Shown: positions 22,116 to 33,359 of the stretch, one piece after another | How the letters are laid out: every line of letters begins with the position of its first letter | How positions within the stretch are numbered: the first letter of the stretch is position 1 | Source: Zingiber officinale | Lineage: Eukaryota > Streptophyta > Magnoliopsida > Zingiberales > Zingiberaceae | NCBI RefSeq assembly: GCF_018446385.1 | Contig: NC_055996.1 | Location: 130,000,532 to 130,064,531, forward strand | Direction: 5' to 3' | DNA: 64,000 nucleotides | Position numbers and translations under genes: made by a program | The notes under the pieces: generated by a model | Told to the model about the DNA's origin: nothing | Database searches by the model: none | The model's input: only the letters and a program-made list of their open reading frames with translations

Positions 22116-23569
22116 CGGCGAGAGGCGGCCTGAGATCAGTCGATTGTTGAAGGGCGAGAAAAAGAGGTGAACAATTTGTTTTTTTCGTTGGAAGTTTGAG
22201 AAATTAATGTGAATGAATTAATCAGTCTATTAAATTTAATGATTTTTGTCCCGTAACATTTTAAAAATATTTATTATGGAAATTATTTTAAAAGCATATA
22301 ACAGATTTTATGTTATTTTTATATATATTATATAGACATTCAATTAATAATAATAATAATAATAATGATAATAATAATTAACTTTCATTCGCATTCGATA
22401 TCTTAAAATGAGAGTTTAAATCTCACTAGCGATTGTGTTGCTTTATTTTGTAGTGTTGCTTTATTTTATTTTTTTTTCACTTTCCATATTGTCCTGTAAA
22501 TTCAAGTCTTTTTCTCCTCATCATTCAATCTATAATTTTAAATCTATATTTCTTCAGGTCATTCAATCGGAATCAAAATTTATGATTTTTTTTTAAGTGT
22601 GCACATAAAAGGATTTTAAAAGAAATTCCAAGAAATGCTTAGAATTTTTAAGATTATTTTTAGATTTAAATTACTAGTCAAAGATAATCAATATCTTCTA
22701 TGATGAAAATTTTAATTAATAATGATACGACACCCCTTTAAACATCCTTTAACTATTAAAAAAAATTCGCGCATTTTTTGATTTAGTTTAATTATCAATA
22801 GAAAATTTTTATGGGATCACCCCGGGTTAGTCAATAAAATTAATTAGATTTATTATTTTTTTAAATTTTTTTTATCATTTTCTTGCAAGATTAGTGAGTG
22901 TGGGCATAGAGAAAAAGTTTATTATCTTGCACTTAAAATTCACCAAAATAACTTACAAAGCACTGAAGAGTTTGGATTTGAGTTTTCTCCGATTATATCA
23001 ATTAAATCACATAATTATATTTTACATTCGTCCAACTTAACACACTGGGAATAGAGACAATTTATTCATTGTATCTGTAGTGGTACTTCATTGACTACAA
23101 CTCATGAAATTCTAGTGATACATTGACCATGAGTCACAGAAATAGAAAATTAGATTCTCTGTCCTAAGATCTCAATGTCCTCATGTCTTTTCATCCATCG
23201 GATAGTCATAACATCCTCATGATGTGCATCGTATCTTTAAGATTTGATCTAGCCCGTCCGATCGACGAGGGGACATGAGAATCTTGAGACAAAGGATTTG
23301 ACTTGAAACAGTCACGGCCTAGGTTCCTCTCACTTTCAGCCTAGCAATCTTAGCCCGCATCCCAACCAAACCTGATCCGACCGGCAAGGCGGCAACAGAA
23401 GGTTTGGTGAATCAAACAACTTAGAACTAAGGAGAATTTAGATCGAATTGAACCCACCAATTATTAATGGATCATTATCAAAGGTAATTTTTGCCCAAGC
23501 AAATAGCAACAATAATAATAAAAAGAACCACACTCGATTATTAGTTATTTCTCTTTAGAGAGATTACCA
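22116..23569. other. AT-rich intergenic sequence with an ATA microsatellite
   Basis: No gene seen. A short (TAA)n/(ATA)n microsatellite lies at about 22343-22378. The right end is probably the 3' UTR of the EF-hand gene on the minus strand. Confidence 0.5.
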
Positions 23570-23863
23570 CTAGTAAGCAACGATCTTAAGGCCCAAGGAA
23601 TTCCGAGCGAACTCCACCAGCTTGTCGATCTCATCGTCTTCTATGAATCCATCACCATCAGTGTCAGCGAACCGGATTCCGCGGCCGGCCTTCCAGCCGG
23701 TGAACCGGCGGTCGATGCTGCGAATGGCACGCCTAAGCTCCTGGCGGCTGATGCGGCCGTCCTTGTCGGCGTCGAACCTCTTCAACCATTCTTTGAACTC
23801 GTCCACCGTCATCTCCCCGCTCACCGCCCGCGCTGCTGCCGTCGGAGCTTGCTTGATGGCCAT
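23570..23863 (-). CDS. Small calcium-binding protein with two EF-hands
   Basis: A 97-residue, intronless protein. EF-hand loop 1 is residues 31-42 (DADKDGRISRQE) and loop 2 is residues 67-78 (DTDGDGFIEDDE); both have Asp at positions 1, 3 and 5, Gly at 6 and Glu at 12, so both should bind calcium. A helix with VDEFKEWLKRF precedes loop 1. The length fits the small polcalcin/CML-like group of plant calcium sensors, but I cannot name the orthologue. The N-terminus (MAIKQAPTAAARAVSG) has no signal peptide, so it is probably cytosolic or nuclear. The start is the first ATG after a TATA-like box at 23904-23910. GC content is high for the region, as is normal for monocot single-exon genes. Confidence 0.85.
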   Translation of the reverse strand: MAIKQAPTAAARAVSGEMTVDEFKEWLKRFDADKDGRISRQELRRAIRSIDRRFTGWKAGRGIRFADTDGDGFIEDDEIDKLVEFARNSLGLKIVAY

Positions 23864-23903
23864 CCTGCTTCTTGGTGAACTGCATTGTCAGCAGAACAGA
23901 GTT

Positions 23904-23910
23904 CTTTATA
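23904..23910 (-). promoter_or_regulatory. TATA-like box of the EF-hand gene
   Basis: On the minus strand the sequence reads CTTATAAAG about 41 bases before the ATG at 23863. That would give a very short leader of roughly 15 bases. Placement is by spacing only. Confidence 0.35.
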
Positions 23911-24014
23911 AGAACATCGCACATCACTTTATTCTCCAAAATAAATAAATAAAACGAGTAGTGGTGGGAAGCCCATTGTCTGATAATTGATTCCCCTCCT
24001 AAACACACACACAA

Positions 24015-25507
24015 AAGAAATGTATGATTAGAACAATTAACATTGACGAGTTAGGCAATTTGCACTGGAATTTGAAAGTGGACAGATGATTATCCTCCAA
24101 AAAATCTGTGATTGAAGCCGAGATGAAGCCTGCTGATTGCGGCAGGTGTGAAACGTCTATAGGAGATAGCAAAGTTCAAATGAAGGAACAAGATGCTTAA
24201 GTGCTGCCCACCGTCAATTGTGCTGGCTGTGATGATTTCGATGCATCGAATAACTTTTTAGACACTTTGGCTGAATAATATTTCCCAACTATTTTGCCAC
24301 TTTGTATAATCGAAGCAAAATTGTAGCTCTTTCTATGTGGAAATTTACAAGTGGCTGATGACGCGCAGCAGCATATGCAAGCTAAATTCTCATCCATCAC
24401 AACTCCATTCAAAGATCATCCGTAATGCAACTTTGATGAACCTCTCGACCATGGTAGCTTGTGTCAATTGTATCCTAGTTCTCCCGAGATGGTTCAGTGA
24501 CTAACATATGAGGTGTTATCATTATAAGATTTGGAATTCGAATCTCGACATAATCAAGGTAAATATTTCCCTTATGCGCTAGTTAATATTCTAAAGACTA
24601 TAAGTTACTTGTAATTTACTTTCTCATTATTGATCTTGAGATAAATTGACAGGGACATAAACATAGTTGTCTTTATCCATCTTGTATCAATTGAATCGTT
24701 GCTGATTTTTTTTCTTTTAATCTAGGGATTTATCTCAGATAAATTCGGAACCACAGCGGCTCCTGGTGTGGCAGTCCAGTACTCTAGCAGTTTGCTTGCT
24801 CCAAAGAATGGATTAATATCTCTAAACCAAAACAAGTAGATAGATTTTCGAATCTATCAATTTTTAGAAAACTCATGCCATGGCCACTATAAAAATTCTC
24901 TGCTATAATCAAACGCTCTTAAAAATGATTTTTGTTCTTTGATCAAGATTTTATCCAGTTCGTTGCCATACATGACTATTCATCGAGGAATAATTCCCTT
25001 CAAATACCAACAAATGGAACTTTTAGTTTTACACATTAATCGTGAAAGCAGATGGCAGGCTACCATGATCATCCTGGGATGCCATCAACAAAATTTAAAT
25101 TCAAAATGTTGCATGTTTCCCAACCAAAAAAAGATTCATAAGGCTACCATGATCATCCTGTAGACGTTTTCTTTTTGCACTCCATATTAAAAAGCTTAAA
25201 TCCGAAACAGAGTGAACTGCATGACTTAATTTTTTGGGTACAGAATTACTATGTAAATGAATTGCTTGTCTTGCAAGCTTAGCATACATGAAAACATTGT
25301 CCAATCTCAACAGCCTCTTTACTATGAAAAGGAACTAAATAATTCTATAGCCAATTGCTGGGAATGTCATCTAGAAACATATTATATCTCAAAAAAGAAT
25401 AGTGCCTTCTGTAGCCAGTATGTAAGAAATTTGCGTGCAAACATTAGTAAATAACTCGTTGAAGGAAACATAAGTATTGATGCCTGCCAACACCAGAAGG
25501 CTAGGTA
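24015..25507. other. Intergenic, includes 3' flank of the DnaJ-type gene
   Basis: Mostly AT-rich sequence. The part next to 25508 should contain the 3' UTR of the minus-strand zinc-finger gene. No further gene or clear mobile element was found. Confidence 0.45.
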
Positions 25508-28500
25508 TCAAGGAGGTTTTTCATTATCTAAATCTTCCATCAAATTGATGTCCGTGCGCACTGTTATTTTCTGGACATATCCTGAACAATAAAAAAGAAA
25601 GATATTTAGACTAAACAATTGTCTAAAGAGTTTACGGGTGTCATTTCATACTAAGGAAACCATTTTATTGCAGAAAAACAGTTTGGATCATTAAAGTACT
25701 AAAGCTGATTTACTTTTCAAGAAGAAATATATTTCAACTTCTAAAATTGCTTTCGGGGATTTGACTACTTATCCCAATCATAGTCGCAATGAGTTTATAT
25801 CAGCTAGTGGATTTCCTGTAACATTCTGCAACAGTGGCTTGTGAAAGGTAGTCTTCATGCAATGGTAAAGTTACTACCGTGTAACCTTATCACAGATTCA
25901 AGTTGCGGAATAGCTTCTTACAATGCAGTATAAGGTTGCGTACAATAGATCCAATATAATCCCACAATATAGTCCCACCCTTTCCTGGGACTCCGTATTG
26001 ACAGAAGTTTAGTATAGCAATAATGTCTTGTATGAGGAATTTTTCTATTCTTCATTGCCAGATTTGTGTCTAATTGCTCAGCACACAATTTAAGTCGCTT
26101 GCATGGGCAAAAGGGAACCTTCATATTCGACTTATGCAAACTCATTTTGCTGGTTTGATCACTCAATTCACTCATATGGTGAGTTAGCTTTACACTTCCT
26201 AAGCCTAGCCTAGCAGATCAGTGAGAACCATCAGTATCAAATCTTAACAATGTAAGTGAGAAGCATTATCCTCACGAGTATCTCTTTTCCAGGAAATGTA
26301 TTTTTGTCACTGGCAAATGGCACTCTTAATAAGCAGAAATTCTGTTTCATCACAGGTGGCCTCTTCAAATCTCTAGTTTTCTTTACTGGAATCAGCAAGC
26401 TGAATTCCTAATATGATTCCTAGCACCCTGAGAGAGTCTTCCTTATCAGGTCATAAAAAACAGGTTGGGGGCATATTTAAAAGCTGCTGAGAACATATTT
26501 AATTTCCATTTAAAGATTTCAAAAAAATGGACATGAAAGGACCTGGATTCTTCACTGGAACGAAAAAGGCCTTGAAGCAATCAAAACCAAATAGAAAAAT
26601 GAGAATTTCATTCATTGAAATAGCAAGTCAACTGGAACACAAGAGAAAAGTGGTCCCTAATGATGCTTCACTAAGCATCTAATGATTACCTTTACATTGG
26701 TGTTGCTATTGCAGTGTAAATCAAATCCTTCCCACTGTAACAAGTAGGCCATTGTTACCGTGAAATGTAACCCAAGAAAGCATAGAAGACAAATTCTTGT
26801 TTCCCTTCAAACTTGCTTCAGAACCATCAAAGATCACAATATTTCTTGTGATCACAAACAATAAACCACGACTATTTGGATAAGGCAACGTGTATCTTTT
26901 ACAGTTATAAATCATGTCTGAGAAAGTTGGGATGACTACTGTATACTGATGAATTATTATAATATCATATCAACAATACCAAGGTTTATATAGTTATGAT
27001 TTACTTGTTCTCCCTTAACCACTCATATATTTAACTGTGGTTTGATCTGATTTGTCTACTATCTATGTTACTTGTGTTTAGGCATTTTCTTTTACAATCT
27101 TAACCTATTCCCTTGCTCTCATATACAGGGTTGCACTTAACTACTCATGAACACTTAATTTTTTAATATTGTATATCTTCTATTGATACCAAACACTTAC
27201 TAATACTCTTATTAGTTCAGCAAAACATTTTCTAAATACTATGACACAAACGACATTCTACAAATTGATCATCAGCAATATAATAAATCTTGTTTGAGAA
27301 TTGACCAACATGGACTATGATAAAGTTTTATCCATTGCCAAAGTAATGTTTCAAGAAGAACACATAAGAAAAATATTCAATCATCAAAGACCAAAAAAAG
27401 ATAACTAATTGGAAGCTAAAGTAATGATCAAAATGTTCTGAACATTTCACTTTATTAGTCCATAACTTATTTCTTTATCTATAAGTTATACCCACATAGA
27501 ACAAGAAAACCTTACCTAGAGCAAGTCAATTCTGTTTGGTTATTGACACTTTCTTTCAATATTATAGGTCTTACCAATTGATGAAGATGAAGATCTTTGA
27601 AGACCAAAAGACGTCATTTGTGGTGTCAAAGCATGATGAAACTTTTTTATGGACAAAAAGAATTAAAAGGAGGGAGGAGGAGGAGAAATCCCGTCAGCAT
27701 CTGCATGATTGAGGGAACATCAACTAAGAGCCAAGAATGGTTGCATAAGGTAATAGAATCTAGGCAACTTCTCTTTTGCAATGAAATGATAAATATAACT
27801 AAAAGAACTAAAAAAAGACCTATGCAGTTTAAACACTATGAAAAGTTTCTGGACAACTAAAAATTTCTCCTGCTTACATATGACAAATGTTTTTTTATCT
27901 CCTATTTGTGCCTAGTTCTTTTCCTGAATGAAAAAGCCGTGCATGCATTCTAGTCCGTGCCCAAGAAAAAACCATGAAAAAAAGATAAATATAAATGGTT
28001 CAGTCAATCAATCTTCTCAACAATTGTTTCAATCAACCACATCAAAAAATGCATTCAATTCTAAACGAAAACAAATACAATCTCAAATAATGCAATGAGC
28101 TACGAAAACCTATCCCAAGGGCCAACCCGCATTGAAAAATGCATTCGGTTCTAAACGGAAATAAAAGCAATATAAGAGAGTAATGAGCTGTCGAACCTAT
28201 TCCAAGACAAGGAACGCACTTGCAGATTGTCTCGCGCCCCTTTTTGTTGTAGTAGCTGACGAAGCCCGTCCCTTGACAACTTCTACACTTTCCCGTCCAT
28301 TCGTACACCACTTCCTTGCAATCCTATCAGAACATAACACCAAACACGCGTAAGGCCCTCGCATTCAACTACAGACCTAAACACACGCACAAACAACAAC
28401 ATTCTAAAACCTCGATGTCGGGGTCACACTGGAGCCGTCGGTCGATCTCCTCCGGGGACACCGGAGAGGAGTTCGGATAGGTCATCGGAAGAGGCAGGGC

Positions 28501-28788
28501 GTCGGAATCGTCGGCCAAGTAGCTCTCCCGGTCCCGAGACCACCACCACCACCTCTTCTTATTCTTGCCGCTGTTGTTCTGGCCGTTGCTTTCCTCCTTG
28601 GCATTGACACGACTCCCAGGGTCACGGGCCGCCATGCGTCCTCCATCCCGGGGGGCGCTGCGAGGGCGGAACCAGTCGGATGAGGCGTCCGCTGCGGCGC
28701 GGCAGCGGAGGACGGGGCGGTGCGAGGGAAACCGTGGGAGAGAGGAGAAAAAGTAGGAAGAAAGAGATTTAGGGTTCGTGAGAGACAT
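25508..28788 (-). CDS. Plastid-type DnaJ cysteine-rich zinc-finger protein
   Basis: Three exons on the minus strand: 28788-28411, 28323-28197 and 25581-25508, together 579 nt (192 residues), with phases that agree. Exon 1 begins [20 protein letters not shown] and reads like a plastid transit peptide to about residue 36; it continues with a basic, Trp-rich stretch ([12 protein letters not shown]) and ends [16 protein letters not shown]. Exon 2 holds [11 protein letters not shown] and two CxxCxGxG motifs (CRSCQGTG and CVPCLGIG), the zinc-binding signature of the DnaJ/BSD2 class. Exon 3 supplies [20 protein letters not shown] and the stop. Such proteins act as small plastid chaperones or disulphide-related factors without a J domain; the precise role of this member is not known to me. 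I recall a similar Arabidopsis protein, At2g24860. Intron 2 is 2.6 kb and starts in a duplicated segment. Confidence 0.85.
26000..28043 (-). other. Long intron 2 of the zinc-finger gene
   Basis: Most of the 2.6 kb intron is AT-rich unique-looking sequence. Short ORFs in it (for example 27597-27860 on plus) have no protein-like composition or family signature and are not called as genes. Confidence 0.5.
28044..28230 (-). repeat. ~90-bp tandem duplication carrying a second splice donor
   Basis: Two adjacent copies of about 90 bp are seen: the phrases AAAAATGCATTC, TTCTAAACG and AATGAGCT recur with an offset of 87-90 bp. The proximal copy covers the end of exon 2 of the zinc-finger gene (donor ATAG|GTTCG, exon end 28197); the distal copy has ATAG|GTTTTC (exon end 28110). 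The donors are 87 nt apart with no stop between. Confidence 0.75.
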
Positions 28789-29789
28789 TGCAAGGGAAGC
28801 TCATCGCCTTCCCCCTCCTGGATGTCTCTCGCCCACCGAGGCGAGGGGTAGCTCCGACCTCCTACCTCGAATCAAAGCGTCGATGAGAAACGAATGCGGC
28901 TCCCACTGGATAATAGAATATTTCATCGGGAATTACATCGATCGTGACCGCCGATTTGGTCCAAATCGGTCGGTGATTTGGATGAACGTAGATCCAGAAC
29001 TGTAAATGGACCGAGCGGTCCGGAGCCGTGAAGTGGGCCTTCCGACTTCCGAGTTCCACCATCAAGCCCATGGGCCTCGAGTCCAAGTCCGGCTCAAAGG
29101 ACAAGGCCAGATCATTCATTGGTAACAAAAAAAATAATAATAATATCTCTAAATATTTATATCAGTAAAATAATATTTTAAAAAAATATTAAAATAATAT
29201 TGTACTAATAATTTAAAGGTAAAATTTTTAAAAGGTGTCCAAAAATAAATTACTTGAAATACCTTGGACCTAAATTTAAGATTTAGATGATAGAAGATAT
29301 GAGATGGTAAAAGATGAATATATTTATCTTCAGTATTTCTGTCAATCTGTCTCAAGGCCGATGATAAAAGATACAAGGTGCACCGACTATTTATTAATTT
29401 TTATTCAATTGATCATGATCAAGTGAATATTAAAGAGTCTTCTTAGTCTGTTTAGGGATTGAAATATTATTTTCATTAAATTATTACTTTTTTAATAAGT
29501 AAAATCAATATAAAAATTAATGACACTATTATAACAACTAACAACTAATTATTACACATTAGCCAAGTAACTAATTCCGTCTAAATCTTAAATCTGATTC
29601 AAAAGTATTTAGGATAACAGCTTTTTATTTACTGAACCGCCCATATAAGTTACAAAATATTCATTTCTTCTAGGATAGTTTTAAAATTACCAAATTAGGG
29701 ACATATTTTTTTATTTTATCCTTATTAGTCGATGATATTTTTAAGCAATCAAATCAATTTGGCTCTATATCGAAATGCCCGATTTTTAA
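28789..29789. other. Intergenic, 5' flank of the zinc-finger gene
   Basis: 28789-29130 is GC-richer and probably the promoter and leader region of the minus-strand gene; an ORF on the minus strand there (28862-29128) has no recognised motif. 29130-29789 is AT-rich with no feature I can name. Confidence 0.4.
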
Positions 29790-30081
29790 TCAAATTAGTC
29801 GACTAATTTAATCAAATTTAATTTCAGATAAAATCGGTTGATAGATTAAACGATCTCGGAATGATATTAAACTAGTTCCTATACATTTGTCTATCTCTTC
29901 GAATTATATCCATGTCCTCAAACGTCAATTTGACGTTTGGTATATTAGCTGGTTTTGCCTAAAATTTGTTGATTGACCAAATGACCTCGGATTGACATGA
30001 AACTAGTTTCTATGTGTTCCTCTACCTCTCCTGATTATATCTATGCCCTCGTCAATTTGACTCAATATATTAAGAACAATA

Positions 30082-30985
30082 TGTTGGACCCCGTGGTAGT
30101 TTTGATGTGATCAACCAAGTTGGTTAGGTCCTGCTGTGTTTGATCCCTGTGTCTGAGTGTGCAGGAGCTTAGGAGCGCAGGAAGTCGAGCGAAAGACGCA
30201 GCTAGCGAGAAGGATGGCACGGGAAGGGAGCTGGCGGGTTCGGTACGTCCGAAGGACGAGAGAGCTGCGGAAGAGTACTCCGGTGGAGTGAGAAGAACGT
30301 GTGCGGCGTTCGAGGGACGAGAAGCCTGACGGAAGCCTGCTCGAGGAGAAAGCCGGGAATTGGGTTCGGGTGAGCCCTATTCCGGATGGCCGGAATCACC
30401 CAAAAGAACGGAGCATCGGAAGCCCACGCAAAGGAGCTGGAAAAAGGAGATGTGCTGGAAAATCCAACTTAAGGCGCCTTCAACAGTCTTGAAGGCGCCT
30501 TCAACTTAAAGGCGCCTTCAAGGCTTGTTCAAGGCGCCTATAACAGTCAAAGTTGACCGTTTGCACAGCGGATAAAGTTTTATCCACTGACCGAGCTGGA
30601 GGCGCCTTGAACCCAGTTGGAGGTGCCTTGGACTCTCGGGATAAGATTTACAGGACCTATATAAAGGCCCCTGGAGCTAGGAAAGAGATAACAACTCAAG
30701 CAATCAACTTTGTACTCTTTCCTAGCAATAGTTCTAAGCTTCCAAAGTGTAAAAGGCTTCCCCGCCTTCAGCAAAGGAGATTTTTCTACTGAGCTTTTTC
30801 TACTGCCCTGGATTAACAACTTCCTTGGTTGTAACCAGGTTAAATCTGTCTACTACTTAATTTCTATTTCCTTCATTGTCTTAATTTTACTATTGCTTTT
30901 CTGAGTTGAAATCCGAGGAGGGGTATAGTTTGTTTGTGATTTCAGCAATTCACCCCCCCTCTTGCCGGCCTCCGCTGCACCTACA
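30082..30985 (+). repeat. 5' LTR with AAGGCGCCTT palindromes
   Basis: Starts TGTTGGACCCCGTGG, ends CTGCACCTACA. AAGGCGCCTT recurs four to five times at 30471-30610, just before the TATA box CTATATAAAGG (30658-30668). Confidence 0.85.
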
Positions 30986-31049
30986 ATTGGTATCAGAGCC
31001 AGACTGCTCAGAAGGACTAACCGTCGACTGACGCACAACGATCAAAACG

Positions 31050-31868
31050 ATGGCCGGAGACAGTGACTACCCACCTGCATTTGAGGGGGAGTTTGCTTCA
31101 TGGAAGCAAAAGATGGAGGTATACCTTAACTCTGATTTTTCTATTTATTTAATAATGAAATCTGATTATGAAGCACCAAAGAAAGTAAACGGAGAAGAGC
31201 TCGAGAAATACCTCTGGAACGAGAAGCAACGTGACGAGTTTATGGCAAATACACGGACTGAATTTCATCTTCTAACCACAATACCAAATGAAGATCTCGA
31301 CAAAGTCGGAGAGTACAATAGCGCAAAAAAACTTTGAGAAAAGTTCTTAAAACTCCACGAAGAACAAATTGAAGTTGAATCTGACTCCTCGATGGGCACT
31401 GATCCGACGTCAGAAGAGTCCGAAACTGAGGTAAGTGTCGAGACAGAACTAGTAACTGAACTCCAACTTGAAGACCTAGAATGCTCATCACAAATGAGCA
31501 TCGATGAAGGGGGAGAAACATCAGAAGACGAAAACAACTCAACAGGGGGAGAATCAACCGCCGATAATGTAAGTCAGGTATGGTCTCAACCTCTTGGCAA
31601 ATTAATTGTTTCAATTGAAATATTGCCGAAAGGTTTTCGTGAATTACAAATTATTTCGTCGAAAGAATATTTTAAATTAAAAATTGAAAAACTATTAAAG
31701 AATATTGAGTTAAAAGACACAATTTGTCAATTAAAAGATTTTGACAAACTAACAATAGAAAATGTACAATTTTTTGCATGCTCAATATTTTTTGCCATAA
31801 TTCTAGAAAACTGTGAATTAAGAACTTATGAGAAGTTAAAATGGAAATTTAAAAATCATAATATTTGA
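31050..31868 (+). CDS. Gag-like region (fossil)
   Basis: Begins MAGDSDYPPAFEGEFASWKQ, the N-terminal gag pattern (FEGxFAxWKxxMEVYL) also found at 39828-40088. An acidic Ser/Glu-rich part follows at about 31392-31590. No zinc knuckle or protease was seen. The region is interrupted and not coding for an intact protein. Confidence 0.7.
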
Positions 31869-32504
31869 TCTTAGTTTAAATATTAGACTTAGCGCTTTCA
31901 GAGAAGAAAATTAAACAGTAAATTTCTTTATAAAGTTTTGTCAAGGAAGTAGTTGTTGCTCCAATAACCAAGAAGACCTAGTGCCTCGCCATGACCTAGA
32001 AGCTGAAATATTGAAATGAAAGGTTTAATTAACTTTCTGAAAAAGCATTTAAAAATTAGAATTAAATAATACTTTGAAAGTTTAATCAAATATTTTTGAA
32101 AATTTTGTTTATAAATTCATTTTTAGAAATATTTTTTCTTGAAAAAATTCTAAAGACTTAATTTGAAAATATTCTTGACTTGAAATTTTTTTGGAAAATC
32201 CTTAGAATTTTTTTTTTGAAATATTCTTCTGGAAAATTCTAAAAGTTCATTTACTTAGAATTTTTTTAAAAAAGTTCCCTATAATTAGGACCCCATTTTT
32301 GCTGTGATCAAAGGGGGAGAGAAAAGTATAAGTTGAGGGGGAGTTAGGAAAATTAAAATTTTTTTCTAACTATGTTGTAATTTTATTTTATTGCAAAACT
32401 TATGCTTAATATGTTAGTTTAGTAATTTTTCTTTAAAATTACTTTTTGTGTCTATTTTTACCCTAACTTGAACTTGGGTTGATGCACATCAAAAAGGGGG
32501 AGAT

Positions 32505-33359
32505 TATTGGACCCCGTGGTAGTTTTGATGTGATCAACCAAGTTGGTTAGGTCCTGCTGTCTGAGTGTGCAGGAGCTTAGGAGCGCAGGAAGTCGAGCGG
32601 AAGACGCAGCTAGCGAGAAGCACGGCACGGGAAGGGAGCCGACGAGCTCGGTGCGTCCGAAAGGACGAGAGAGCTGCGGAAGAGTACTCCGGTGGAGCGA
32701 GAAGAACGTGTGCGGCGTTCGAGGGACGAGAAGGCGGACGGAAGCCTGCTCGAGGAGAAGGCCGGGAATTGGGTTCGGGTGAGCCTTATTCCGAATGGTC
32801 GGAATCACCCAAAAGAACGGAGTATCGGAAGCCCACGCAAAGGAGCTGGAAAAAAGAGCTGTGCTGGAAGATCCAACTCAAGGCGCCTTCAACAGTCTTG
32901 AAGGCGCCTTCAACAGTCAAAGTTGACCGTTTGCGCAGCAGATAAAGTTTTATCCGCTGACTGAGCTGGAGGTGCCTTGAACCCAGTTGGAGGCACCTTG
33001 GACTCTCGGGATAAGATTTCCAGGACCTATATAAAGGCCCCTGGAGTTAGGAAAGAGATAACAACTCAAGCAATCAACGATGTACTCTTTCCTAGCAATA
33101 GTTCTAAGCTTCCAAAGTGTAAAAGGCTTCTCCGCCTTCAGCAAAGGAGATTTTTCTACTGAGCTTTTTCTACTACCCTGGATTAACAACCTTCTTGGTT
33201 GTAACCAGGTTAAATCCTGTCTACTACTTAATTTCTATTTCCTTGCTTGTCTTAATTTTACTATTGCTTTTCTGAGTTGAAATCCGAGGAGGGTATAGTT
33301 TGTTTTTGATTTCAGCAATTTACCCCCCCCCCCTCTTGTCGGCCTCCGCTGCACCTACA
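32505..33359 (+). repeat. 3' LTR of the gag-only element
   Basis: Matches the LTR at 30082-30985 from TATTGGACCCCGTGG to CTGCACCTACA, with fewer AAGGCGCCTT copies (32877-32912) and the same CTATATAAAGG box near 33026. Confidence 0.85.

Larger units (their letters stand above)
30082..33359 (+). mobile_element. Gag-only LTR retrotransposon, copia-like
   Basis: LTRs 30082-30985 and 32505-33359 (904 and 855 bp). The 5' LTR is followed by TTGGTATCAGAGCC, the usual initiator-methionine tRNA primer site; the 3' LTR is preceded by AAAAAGGGGGAGAT. The interior is only 1.5 kb and shows a gag-like region without pol. The LTRs differ by an indel of tens of bases and scattered changes, so it is moderately old. 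It is broken, with a few interruptions in gag. Exact target duplication is unclear because it sits in repeat sequence; flanks suggest a short AAT/CAAT-type match. Confidence 0.85.

Noticed and set aside
28862-29128. 88-codon minus-strand ORF upstream of the zinc-finger gene
   Set aside because: No recognised motif and located in the likely promoter region; a repeat or chance frame is more likely.
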